Part shown: positions 1 through 6,375 of the stretch, in pieces
Numbering within the stretch: the first letter of the stretch is position 1
How the letters are laid out: each line of letters begins with the position of its first letter
NCBI GenBank assembly: GCA_003648085.1
Contig: QMOC01000116.1
Span: 1 to 7,552, forward strand
DNA length: 7,552 bases
Origin: Chloroflexota bacterium
GTDB lineage: Bacteria; Chloroflexota; Anaerolineae; B4-G1
Direction: 5' to 3'
Notes under the pieces: generated by a model
The model's input: the letters and a program-made list of their open reading frames with translations, nothing else
The model's database searches: none
What the model was told of the DNA's origin: nothing
Translations under genes and position numbers: made by a program

Positions 1-1
1 A

Positions 2-30
2 TTGCATGTTTACTCACTTGGCTCTATAAT
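2..30 (+). promoter_or_regulatory. Sigma70-type promoter of the kinase operon
   Basis: A perfect -10 hexamer TATAAT sits at 25-30. A -35-like TTGCAT sits at 2-7, giving an ideal 17-bp spacer; only its TTG matches the -35 consensus well. Transcription would start near 37, leaving a leader of about 28 nt before the ATG at 65. This explains the TTG at position 2 as part of a -35 box rather than a start codon. The window begins right at the -35, so upstream control elements cannot be seen. Confidence 0.6.
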
Positions 31-35
31 TCACA

Positions 36-50
36 ATACGTTAAGCGTAT
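36..50. promoter_or_regulatory. Palindrome at the predicted transcription start (possible operator)
   Basis: The arms ATACG (36-40) and CGTAT (46-50) are perfect inverted repeats around a 5-nt centre, TTAAG. The palindrome covers about +1 to +14 of the predicted transcript. That is a typical place for a repressor site, though it could also form a short hairpin at the 5' end of the mRNA. The match is short, so chance is possible. Confidence 0.3.
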
Positions 51-64
51 GCAGGAATCGGGAT

Positions 65-2062
65 ATGAAGTCTCTTGAGACTCGGCATATTGAGATAACC
101 GATTTTTCTTCCAGTGGACCTGCCGCGCCAGAGGCCGAACCTTCGCAAGAGCCGCGCATCCCATCCTCCCCCTCTTCAAAAGAGCCGGCAGCACAGCCAG
201 GCATTTCCCCGCCCCGACAACCTGAACACGTCAAGGGGCGACTTCCCGATGGTCACTTGCTTCAGAACCGCTACCGTGTTCTGGGAGTGCTGGGGCTTGG
301 TGGCATGAGCGCCGTCTACAAGGCCCAGGATCTGCGCTTCCCCAACGTCACCCGCCTATGCGTCGTCAAGGAGATGCTCAATACTGCCACGGATCCCCAG
401 GTGCGGGCTATGATCAAACGCAGTTTCGAGCGCGAAGCCAGTATCCTCGCCACCCTCAGCCATCCCGGTATTGTTCAGGTCTATGATTATTTCAATGAGG
501 GCGACCGCAGTTACCTTGTCCTCGAGTACGTAGATGGTAAGGACCTGGAAGCCCTCCTGCTTGAGACGCCTGGCTTCCTGCCCGAGGCTCAGGTGGTGAA
601 CTGGGCTATTCAGATCTGCGAAGTGCTGAGTTACCTACACAGCCATAAGCCGCAGCCAATCATCTTTCGTGACATCAAGCCCTCCAACATCATGCTCGAT
701 AACCATGGCCGCATTCGGCTGGTGGATTTCGGCATCGCCAAGATCTTCCAGGTTGACCAGAAAGGCACTATGATCGGCACCGAGGGTTACTCACCGCCGG
801 AGCAGTATCGAGGCATCGCCGAACCCCGAGTGGATATTTACGCTCTGGGAGCCACGATGCATCACCTGCTCAGCAAACAGGATCCACGACTGGAGCCGCC
901 GTTCTCCTTCCACGAACGTCCCATTCACAGAACCAATCCCAGCGTATCCCGTGAATTGGTGGAAATCATCAACCGAGCGGTGGAATACGACGCCAACAGG
1001 CGCTACGGCTCGGTCGAGGAGATGAAGCGCGCACTGATGAGCCTGAGTTCCACCCGTGGTATCACCGGAACAACCTCTTTCGGCACTCCGGCCTTCATCA
1101 GCAGCGACGTCGTGGCCCTGTGGCGCTTCGCGTGCGAGGACGAAGTCCGCTCCTCACCGGCGGTACATAACGGCATCCTCTACGTCGGCTCTTACGACCA
1201 CAATCTCTACGCTATCAATGCCGAGAATGGGAAGTTCCTGTGGAAGTACGCTACCGAAGGAGGTATTGCTTCGTCCCCCTGCGTGCACGAAGGGCGTGTG
1301 TTCGTCGGTTCCGCAGACCGGGCGCTGTATGCGATCAACGCTGATACGGGGCGCATCTTTTGGACCTGTCCCACTCAAGGGTGTGTGTGGTCATCGCCCC
1401 GCGTCGCCTTTAATCACGTATTCTTTGGCTCCGACGATCAACACCTCTATGCGGCCAATATACATAGCGGCCGTGTCGCCTGGGTGTTCGAGGCAGAGGG
1501 ACCGGTGCGTTCGTCGCCAGCCATCGGAAATGACGCGATCTACGTGGGATGTGAGGGAGGAATGGTCTACGCTGTAGACATCAGTGGTCAATTGCGCTGG
1601 CGCTTTCGTGCCCGGCGTGGCGTGACCTCATCCCCCGCCCTCGCCGAGGAGATGGTCTATGTGGGCAGCCAGGACTGGCACGTTTACAGCCTGGACATCC
1701 GCTCGGGCTGGTCGGTGTGGCGCTATCGCACCGGTGGACCGGTCGTGTCCTCACCTGCCGTCAGCGGGGGCCTGGTCTTCATTGGCTCCGTGGATGGCTA
1801 CCTCTACGCTCTGAATGCCGAGAGTGGTCATCTGGTGTGGCGTTATGCTACGGACGGTCAGGTGACTTCTTCCCCCGCCGTGGACGAAGGGGCGGTATAC
1901 TTTGGTTCGGTAGATGGGGCTATCTACAGCCTGGATGCCCAAACGGGCGCTTTGCGGTGGCGCTTTCAGACTGAGGGAGCAGTGACGTCGTCGCCTGTGA
2001 TAGTGGACGGCGTGGTCTACATTGGATCCACCGACCGTTACGTGTATGCGCTCCCTGCCTGA
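65..2062 (+). CDS. Ser/Thr protein kinase with C-terminal eight-repeat PQQ-like beta-propeller
   Basis: This is a Hanks-type kinase of 665 residues. Residues 1-67 are a Pro/Ser-rich, probably disordered tail. The kinase domain spans about 69-330: glycine-rich loop GLGGMSAVY from G77, ATP-binding K102 in VVKEM, catalytic loop FRDIKPSN with D203, DFG at D221, and an activation segment GTEGYSPPEQY. The usual HRD histidine is Phe, but the catalytic Asp and Lys are kept, so activity is expected. A linker leads to eight repeats (353-665) of 40 residues each (one of 39, the last truncated at 34). Each starts with W-x-F/Y and carries an SSP motif, and together they fit a closed propeller. No membrane segment separates kinase and propeller, unlike PknD-type receptors, so both should be cytosolic. 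ATG 65 is chosen over TTG 2 because AGGAA lies at 53-57 and the -10 box falls inside the longer frame. The propeller ligand is unknown. PP2C follows 30 nt downstream. Confidence 0.9.
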   Translation: MKSLETRHIEITDFSSSGPAAPEAEPSQEPRIPSSPSSKEPAAQPGISPPRQPEHVKGRLPDGHLLQNRYRVLGVLGLGGMSAVYKAQDLRFPNVTRLCVVKEMLNTATDPQVRAMIKRSFEREASILATLSHPGIVQVYDYFNEGDRSYLVLEYVDGKDLEALLLETPGFLPEAQVVNWAIQICEVLSYLHSHKPQPIIFRDIKPSNIMLDNHGRIRLVDFGIAKIFQVDQKGTMIGTEGYSPPEQYRGIAEPRVDIYALGATMHHLLSKQDPRLEPPFSFHERPIHRTNPSVSRELVEIINRAVEYDANRRYGSVEEMKRALMSLSSTRGITGTTSFGTPAFISSDVVALWRFACEDEVRSSPAVHNGILYVGSYDHNLYAINAENGKFLWKYATEGGIASSPCVHEGRVFVGSADRALYAINADTGRIFWTCPTQGCVWSSPRVAFNHVFFGSDDQHLYAANIHSGRVAWVFEAEGPVRSSPAIGNDAIYVGCEGGMVYAVDISGQLRWRFRARRGVTSSPALAEEMVYVGSQDWHVYSLDIRSGWSVWRYRTGGPVVSSPAVSGGLVFIGSVDGYLYALNAESGHLVWRYATDGQVTSSPAVDEGAVYFGSVDGAIYSLDAQTGALRWRFQTEGAVTSSPVIVDGVVYIGSTDRYVYALPA

Positions 2063-2092
2063 GGCTGCACTGTTTAGTGGGAGAGAGTAGCT

Positions 2093-2953
2093 ATGCAACT
2101 CATACGTAGTCTTCTAGGGGTGAGGAAAACATCCACATCGCCAAATCCCCCGTCCCCGCCTGTGGCTGCCACCGCCCGTCCCAGGCTCAAAGTCGGGTGG
2201 GCCACCGACGTGGGTGAGGTGCGCCGCCACAATGAGGATGCAGCGCTCATAATCACAGCCACTCACGATGGTGACGATGCGCTCCCCCCGTTTGGGCTTT
2301 TCGTCCTGGCCGACGGTATGGGAGGACACCAGGCTGGAGAGGTCGCCAGTTCTTTGGCAGCCCGCATCGTGGCTCATCGCATCATGCACCAATTCTATCT
2401 GCCGACACTCGTCAGCAATGAGCGTGGCACGGAGCAACCTGCGCTGAAGGAGATGCTCGTGGATGCAGTGCGAGCGGCCAATAGGGCGGTGGCGGATCAA
2501 GTGCCCGGTGGGGGCACAACCCTGACCTGCGCGCTGGTGCTCGGGCCGCGAGCCTACGTCGCCCACGTAGGAGATAGCCGGGCCTACATTGTCACGGAGG
2601 GGAAACTGGATCAGATCACCCACGATCACTCGCTGGTGGACCGTCTGGTCGAGTTAGGGCAACTTACGCGCGAGGAGGCCGCTATTCACCCGCAGAAGAA
2701 CGTGCTGTATCGTGCCGTCGGCCAGAAAGGTGTGCTGGAAGTGGACACTTACATACGAACTATCCCTCAGGGGGGGCGTCTGCTGCTTTGCAGTGACGGG
2801 CTATGGAGTATGGTGAGCGAGGCGGAGATGATCCACATTGTAACGACTTCCTACTCGCTTCAGGCAGCATGCGAGGGTCTGGTCACGGCCGCAAATCAGG
2901 CCGGAGGACGTGACAACATCACGGCCATCCTGGTAGAACCATCGCCGAATTAG
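2093..2953 (+). CDS. PP2C-family (PPM) Ser/Thr protein phosphatase
   Basis: This 286-residue protein is a metal-dependent phosphatase expected to reverse the upstream kinase's phosphorylation. The PPM signature residues are all visible: D39 and the R-x-NED motif (N47-D49), DGMGGH (D74-H79), GGTT near 140, GDSRAY (D161, R163), SDGLW (D235) and the closing GGRDN (D274, N275). The metal-binding aspartates are therefore intact and the enzyme should be active. Residues 1-33 are a Pro/Ser/Thr-rich tail recalling that of the kinase. There is no signal peptide or membrane segment, so it should be cytosolic. A purine-rich Shine-Dalgarno (GGGAGAGA, 2079-2086) precedes the ATG. The gene lies 30 nt after the kinase stop with no terminator between, so co-transcription is likely. 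It is close to Stp/PrpC in domain make-up, but I do not assign a symbol. Confidence 0.92.
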   Translation: MQLIRSLLGVRKTSTSPNPPSPPVAATARPRLKVGWATDVGEVRRHNEDAALIITATHDGDDALPPFGLFVLADGMGGHQAGEVASSLAARIVAHRIMHQFYLPTLVSNERGTEQPALKEMLVDAVRAANRAVADQVPGGGTTLTCALVLGPRAYVAHVGDSRAYIVTEGKLDQITHDHSLVDRLVELGQLTREEAAIHPQKNVLYRAVGQKGVLEVDTYIRTIPQGGRLLLCSDGLWSMVSEAEMIHIVTTSYSLQAACEGLVTAANQAGGRDNITAILVEPSPN

Positions 2954-2963
2954 AAAAATCGTC

Positions 2964-3011
2964 CGGAGGCCCGGCTTCAGCCGGGGAGTTTCCGCTAAAG
3001 CGGGGCTTCCG
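2964..3011. repeat. 48-bp structured intergenic repeat, copy A
   Basis: The outer arms CGGAGGC (2964-2970) and GCTTCCG (3005-3011) pair with one G-U wobble. They enclose two hairpins: CCGGC-TTCA-GCCGG (2971-2984) and CCGC-TAAA-GCGG (2992-3003). The result is a three-way, cloverleaf-like fold. A second 48-bp copy lies at 6154-6201 and matches at 42 of 48 positions when reversed. No T-tract follows, so it is not a classical terminator. It resembles REP or MITE-type dispersed elements in architecture, but the family is not identified. Confidence 0.75.
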
Positions 3012-3019
3012 CAGTATTT

Positions 3020-3035
3020 AGCGATCTCAGTCGCT
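3020..3035. repeat. Short hairpin next to repeat copy A
   Basis: The arms AGCGA (3020-3024) and TCGCT (3031-3035) are perfect inverted repeats with a 6-nt loop. The hairpin begins 9 nt after the 48-bp repeat and fills the gap before the J-domain gene. It may be a second module of the same mobile repeat, but it is absent beside copy B, so this remains a guess. Confidence 0.35.
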
Positions 3036-3063
3036 GAAGTCATCACTACGAACAAGTTGGAAT

Positions 3064-4548
3064 ATGAGCATAGACATCGAAAAGGACTACTACGCCATCC
3101 TGGGCGTGTCTCCATCCGCGACGGACGAGGAGATTAAGCGCGCCTATCGTGCGCTGGCACGCCGCTACCATCCCGACAGCCGGACGGAGGATGTCTCTAC
3201 AACGCTGTTCCACGAACTCCAGATTGCCTACGCCGTCCTGAGCGATCCACATCGCCGCCGCGCTTACGACCGACAGCGGGCCGAGTTGGGATTAAGCGAG
3301 GAGGCGGCCCTTGCCTGGGAGATTCTGCTGAGCCAGAGTCAACTCAGTTCTCTCTACGAGGAGCAGACGGTCTATCTCCTGATAGAGATACGACCGGCCT
3401 CAACCGCGCAGGCCGAACGCCTCCCGCTTAACTTATGCCTGGTGATTGACCGTAGCACCTCGATGCGGGGAGCACGGTTGGAACACGTCAAGAGAGCGGC
3501 CCACCAGATCGTTGACGAATTGCACGACGATGACGCTCTGGCAGTAGTCACTTTCAGCGATCGGGCCGAGGTTGTGCTGCCCAGCCAGTCAAACGTCAAC
3601 CGCACCCGTGCTAAGGCCAAAATCTCCACCATCCAGGCCGGTGGTGGCACCGAGATTTTGCAAGGTATACGGGCCGGGCTGGCAGAACTCGAAAAGCATC
3701 ACGGCGACCGGGTCACCACTCATCTGATCCTCCTAACTGATGGTCAGACCTACGGCGACGAGGAAGGTTGCATAGCCGAGGCCCGGCAGGCTGGGGCTCG
3801 CCGCATTGGCATCACGGCTATGGGCATAGGCGAGGACTGGAACGACGCCCTGCTCGATGAGATTGCAGCCCAGAGCGGGGGGGTCTCCGCTTACATCGCG
3901 TCGCCTAGTCAGGTGCGCGCACTGTTACAACAGCGGATACGCGGCCTAGGGACGGTCTTCGCCCAGGGGTTAACGCTGGAGCCCCGCTTTGCCGAGGGTG
4001 TATGGATGGAGAGTGCATTTCGCATCTCGCCCTATCTGGAACGCCTCACCCCAACGGATAGCGTGATCAACCTGGGCACATTGCAGGCCAATGCGCCATT
4101 GACCATCGTGTTGGAACTTGGTGTAGCCCAGAGGCCGGCCGGAGAGCACCGGCTGTTGCAACTCGAACTCACGGGCAATATACCAGCACTGGATCGCCAA
4201 GGGGATAAACTCCGGCGCGACGTGCGCTGTACTTTCATACCCACTGAGCCACCGCCTGAACCGGTGCCGACAGCCATTCTAAATGCATTGAACAGGGTCA
4301 CCCTCTACCGTATGCAAGAAGGAGCCTGGGACGCATTGAAGAGGGGAGACATCAGCACGGCAACCCGTCGTCTGGAGATGATGGCCACACGCTTGTTTGA
4401 TCTGGGGGAGAGCCAATTGGCTCGGGCGGCGCTATTGGAGGCAGGACGTATTGCCAAAGAGGGAACTCCAACGGCCAGAGGACACAAAGAACTCAAGTAT
4501 GGCACACGCAGCCTGACCATTACTCCAAGGAGAAGGCCCCATGATTGA
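3064..4548 (+). CDS. J-domain/von Willebrand factor A (VWA) fusion protein
   Basis: This 494-residue protein starts with a J-domain (about 8-72) carrying an intact HPD motif (H36-P37-D38), the residues that stimulate the DnaK ATPase. There is no Gly/Phe region or zinc finger, so it is a class C (type III) J-protein. A VWA domain follows (about 118-300) with a complete MIDAS metal site: DRSTS (D129, S131, S133), T196 in GGGTEI and D226 in LLTDG. It should bind a protein partner through a divalent cation. Residues 300-400 look beta-rich, and 400-475 look helical. No signal peptide or membrane segment is seen. The Shine-Dalgarno is weak (GGAA right before ATG 3064), unlike most other genes here. 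Its 3' end overlaps the FHA gene by 8 nt, which suggests translational coupling. The likely role is to recruit DnaK to, or scaffold, the kinase/phosphatase/FHA module. That role is inferred. Confidence 0.88.
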   Translation: MSIDIEKDYYAILGVSPSATDEEIKRAYRALARRYHPDSRTEDVSTTLFHELQIAYAVLSDPHRRRAYDRQRAELGLSEEAALAWEILLSQSQLSSLYEEQTVYLLIEIRPASTAQAERLPLNLCLVIDRSTSMRGARLEHVKRAAHQIVDELHDDDALAVVTFSDRAEVVLPSQSNVNRTRAKAKISTIQAGGGTEILQGIRAGLAELEKHHGDRVTTHLILLTDGQTYGDEEGCIAEARQAGARRIGITAMGIGEDWNDALLDEIAAQSGGVSAYIASPSQVRALLQQRIRGLGTVFAQGLTLEPRFAEGVWMESAFRISPYLERLTPTDSVINLGTLQANAPLTIVLELGVAQRPAGEHRLLQLELTGNIPALDRQGDKLRRDVRCTFIPTEPPPEPVPTAILNALNRVTLYRMQEGAWDALKRGDISTATRRLEMMATRLFDLGESQLARAALLEAGRIAKEGTPTARGHKELKYGTRSLTITPRRRPHD

Positions 4549-5053
4549 ATGTCCGTATTGCGGGCATAAACATCGTCCTGGCACATTGTTCTGCAGCGAA
4601 TGCGGATTATACCTGCCCACCGGCGGCCCTCTGCGGACTGGCCTACTTACCGAAGACGAACTGACCACTTCGCAAACGAAGTGCGCGGTCGGCGAGCCCG
4701 TTAAGGAGACTGACGAGGCCCTCCTCGTCCCATTACACATCAAGGTTCTGCCCACGGGCCGCCAGGTCCAACTACCCTCCAAAGCCGAAGTGCATATCGG
4801 GCGTCTCGATATAGCACACGGCATCTTTCCCGATCTGGACCTCACCCCTGATGGAGGACTCGAAGGTGGGGTCTCGCGCCGCCATTGTAAGATTCACCAG
4901 CGCAGCCCGACTTACCTGGTTGAGGACGTCGGTAGTGCCAACGGCACCTTTCTGAATGGAAAGCGTTTAACTCCCTATTTGCCTCATGTGCTCAAGGATG
5001 GGGATGAACTTCAGTTGGGCCACATCAAACTGGAAATCACCATCCGGCAATGA
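4541..5053 (+). CDS. Zinc-ribbon FHA-domain phosphopeptide-binding protein
   Basis: This 170-residue protein opens with a zinc ribbon made of two CxxC pairs (C4, C7, C18, C21). A variable linker (about 28-62) leads to a Forkhead-associated domain (about 64-170). FHA hallmarks are visible: G87-R88 on the first conserved loop, SRRH (112-115) and NGT (134-136). These form the phosphothreonine pocket, so the protein should read marks made by the adjacent kinase. ATG 4541 is supported by AAGGAG at 4527-4532, inside the end of the J-domain/VWA gene, with an 8-nt overlap between the two genes. Both cysteine pairs and the pThr-binding residues are intact, so it looks functional. The zinc ribbon probably binds protein or stabilises the fold; nothing shows nucleic-acid binding. 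Confidence 0.88.
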   Translation: MIECPYCGHKHRPGTLFCSECGLYLPTGGPLRTGLLTEDELTTSQTKCAVGEPVKETDEALLVPLHIKVLPTGRQVQLPSKAEVHIGRLDIAHGIFPDLDLTPDGGLEGGVSRRHCKIHQRSPTYLVEDVGSANGTFLNGKRLTPYLPHVLKDGDELQLGHIKLEITIRQ

Positions 5054-5081
5054 ACCACGGATAGACCCAGGAGGGTAGCGT

Positions 5082-5324
5082 ATGCCTTATACTGTGATGA
5101 TTCATTTATTAAACGAGGATGCCATTGTGGCCGAGACAGAGCGCATTCCCGAACCCACCGACCAGGTGCTGGTCGTAACCAACGTCAGGCGCCGTGATGG
5201 CCGCGATGTCTCCTACATTCTCCCCGAAAGCAGCAAGGTGATCTTCCCCTGGACACGCATCCACTGCGTGGAGATCCTGCCCAGCGAGGAAGAGGAGAAG
5301 ATCGTCAGTTTCATCCGCGAGTAG
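5082..5324 (+). CDS. Small protein of unknown function (80 residues)
   Basis: I do not recognise this family. The protein is acidic at its C-terminus (an EEEE run near 73-76) and its pattern of alternating hydrophobic residues suggests a small beta-rich fold. Notable segments are YILPESS, then FPWTRIH around 55-61. There are no cysteine pairs, signal peptide or membrane segment. It is likely a real gene: a strong Shine-Dalgarno AGGAGGG (5069-5075) sits 6 nt before the ATG, it lies 28 nt after the FHA gene and 21 nt before the regulator's ATG, and its reading frame fills the gap exactly. The position suggests an adaptor or regulatory partner of the FHA protein or response regulator, but this is guilt by association only. 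Confidence 0.75.
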   Translation: MPYTVMIHLLNEDAIVAETERIPEPTDQVLVVTNVRRRDGRDVSYILPESSKVIFPWTRIHCVEILPSEEEEKIVSFIRE

Positions 5325-5332
5325 CGTGTGCC

Positions 5333-5339
5333 AGGGTGG
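5333..5339 (+). promoter_or_regulatory. Ribosome-binding site that decides the response-regulator start
   Basis: AGGGTGG lies 6 nt upstream of ATG 5346. The alternative GTG at 5328 lies upstream of this motif and has no purine-rich site of its own, so the shorter 256-residue product is preferred. Confidence 0.6.
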
Positions 5340-5345
5340 CTAAAT

Positions 5346-6116
5346 ATGTCTAATCAACGTGAACTTATCCTCGTCGTGGATGACGAGGCCCGCATGACGC
5401 GCTTCATCCGTATGAACCTGGAACTGGAAGGCTACCGGGTGATAGAGGCCCACAACGGTCTGGAGGCGCTTGATAAGGTGCGCACGCACCTACCCGACCT
5501 GGTCATCCTCGATGTGATGATGCCCGAACTGGATGGCTTCGAGACGTTGGAGATGCTGCGCGAGATCTCCAATGTCCCGGTGATTATGCTGACCGTTCGG
5601 GCCGACGAGGAGGACAAGGTACGTGGGCTGGAACTAGGGGCTGACGATTACGTGACCAAGCCCTTTGGTGCACGCGAACTCGTCAGCCGCGTCAGAGCAG
5701 TGCTGCGCCGCACTCGGGGGCCGGTGATGCCCGAAAAGGCCATCCTTCGCATTGATGACCGGTTAAGTGTGGATTTCAACAGCCAACACGTCATCGTCGA
5801 AGGGAAGCGCATCAAGTTGCGCCCCACTGAATTCCGCCTGCTCTATCACCTGATCGAAAACGCTGGCTGGGTGGTGCCCTACGAGACGTTGCTGGCCAAG
5901 GTCTGGGGCTACGAATATCGTGAGGAAATCCACTACCTACGTCTATACATCACCTACCTGCGGCAGAAGATCGAACCCGATCCATCCCACCCTCGCTACA
6001 TCCTCACCGAGCGCGGGGTGGGATACCGCTTCATAGATTTCCGCAAAGAGCAATCCTCCGAGAGCGGGTCTGAAAATTCAAGCGGGTCTCTCCCATCACT
6101 GCCCGCCGGGGCATGA
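5346..6116 (+). CDS. OmpR/PhoB-family response regulator
   Basis: This 256-residue transcription factor has a receiver domain (about 7-122) with acidic pocket D12-D13, phosphoacceptor D56 in [10 protein letters not shown]83 and K105 in the TKPF motif. A winged-helix DNA-binding domain follows (about 133-231), ending in GVGYRF. All phosphorelay residues are present. The last 25 residues form a Ser/Gly-rich tail that is not part of the usual fold and could be a Ser/Thr kinase target (inference). ATG 5346 is preferred because AGGGTGG (5333-5339) is well spaced from it, while GTG 5328, three bases after the previous stop, has no ribosome-binding site. No histidine kinase is in the window, so it is an orphan here. 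It lies 21 nt after the small gene with no terminator between, and a strong terminator follows, which makes it the likely last gene of the operon. Confidence 0.93.
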   Translation: MSNQRELILVVDDEARMTRFIRMNLELEGYRVIEAHNGLEALDKVRTHLPDLVILDVMMPELDGFETLEMLREISNVPVIMLTVRADEEDKVRGLELGADDYVTKPFGARELVSRVRAVLRRTRGPVMPEKAILRIDDRLSVDFNSQHVIVEGKRIKLRPTEFRLLYHLIENAGWVVPYETLLAKVWGYEYREEIHYLRLYITYLRQKIEPDPSHPRYILTERGVGYRFIDFRKEQSSESGSENSSGSLPSLPAGA

Positions 6117-6153
6117 AGGAAAAAACCATCCAGAGACATCCGAAGACCCCATC

Positions 6154-6201
6154 CGGAGGCCCCGCTTCAGCGGGGATTTCCCGGCTGAAGCCGGGCCTCC
6201 G
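6154..6201. repeat. 48-bp structured intergenic repeat, copy B (inverted relative to copy A)
   Basis: Perfect outer arms CGGAGGC (6154-6160) and GCCTCCG (6195-6201) enclose two 6-bp hairpins: CCCCGC-TTCA-GCGGGG (6160-6175) and CCCGGC-TGAA-GCCGGG (6180-6195). The outermost base of each hairpin is shared with the outer stem. The length equals copy A exactly. Reversed, it matches copy A at 42 of 48 positions; direct, at only 37. Base changes between copies tend to preserve pairing, which supports a selected secondary structure. Confidence 0.8.
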
Positions 6202-6225
6202 TACCTTATTGTTCATTTGGGCCTT

Positions 6226-6260
6226 GCCCCTGCCCACATTGCGGGGGCATTTCTATTTCT
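6226..6260 (+). terminator. Rho-independent terminator after the response regulator
   Basis: GCCCCTGC (6226-6233) pairs with GCGGGGGC (6241-6248) with one U-G wobble around a 7-nt loop, and T6225-A6249 can extend it. A T-rich run, TTTCTATTTCT, follows. This separates the signalling operon from the small heat-shock genes. Confidence 0.75.
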
Positions 6261-6375
6261 AGTATATTTCTAATACGGCTCTTATGCCGATCTAATGGAA
6301 TGATGCTAAGAATAAGGACGCTTGTTAACGGTATGAGATTCTACCATCAAACCTGGTAAGTAAGGAGGTGCAGAG
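6261..6375 (+). promoter_or_regulatory. Leader and presumed promoter region of the first hsp20 gene
   Basis: The stretch between the terminator and the ATG is AT-richer than its surroundings and must hold the hsp20 promoter if the terminator works. I see -10-like TATATT (6263-6268) and TCTAAT (6291-6296), but neither has a good -35 partner. No CIRCE or HAIR heat-shock operator is recognisable. Short hairpins are possible: CGGC/GCCG (6276-6289), and TACCA/TGGTA (6342-6358), which competes with GGTA/TACC (6330-6345). A strong Shine-Dalgarno AAGGAGGTG lies at 6362-6370. Confidence 0.4.

Noticed and set aside
2..64. Extension of the kinase frame to TTG at position 2
   Set aside because: The stretch carries the -35/-10 promoter, lacks domain-like sequence, and ATG 65 has AGGAA at a good distance.
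1056..1577. Plus-strand open frame of 173 codons inside the kinase propeller
   Set aside because: It is out of frame with the propeller repeats, of low-complexity Ser/Arg-rich composition, and has no ribosome-binding site of note.
1121..2059. PQQ-dependent dehydrogenase
   Set aside because: The repeats are propeller-like, but they are fused to a kinase and no dehydrogenase catalytic or signal-peptide features are seen.
1121..2059. CRISPR array or DNA tandem repeat at about 120-bp period
   Set aside because: The period comes from protein propeller blades; the DNA repeats are too diverged and there are no spacers.
2114..2629. Minus-strand open frame of 171 codons inside the PP2C gene
   Set aside because: It is opposite a clearly conserved phosphatase, has no recognisable domain, and is expected by chance in GC-rich DNA.
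2964..3011. Rho-independent terminator between PP2C and the J-VWA gene
   Set aside because: The hairpins are strong, but no T-tract follows, and a second copy shows this is a dispersed repeat.
5328..5345. GTG start for the response regulator
   Set aside because: There is no ribosome-binding site before it, while AGGGTGG fits ATG 5346 and the receiver domain starts just after that ATG.
6261..6375. CIRCE (HrcA) or HAIR (HspR) heat-shock operator
   Set aside because: No TTAGCACTC/GAGTGCTAA or CTTGAGT/ACTCAAG arms are present upstream of hsp20.
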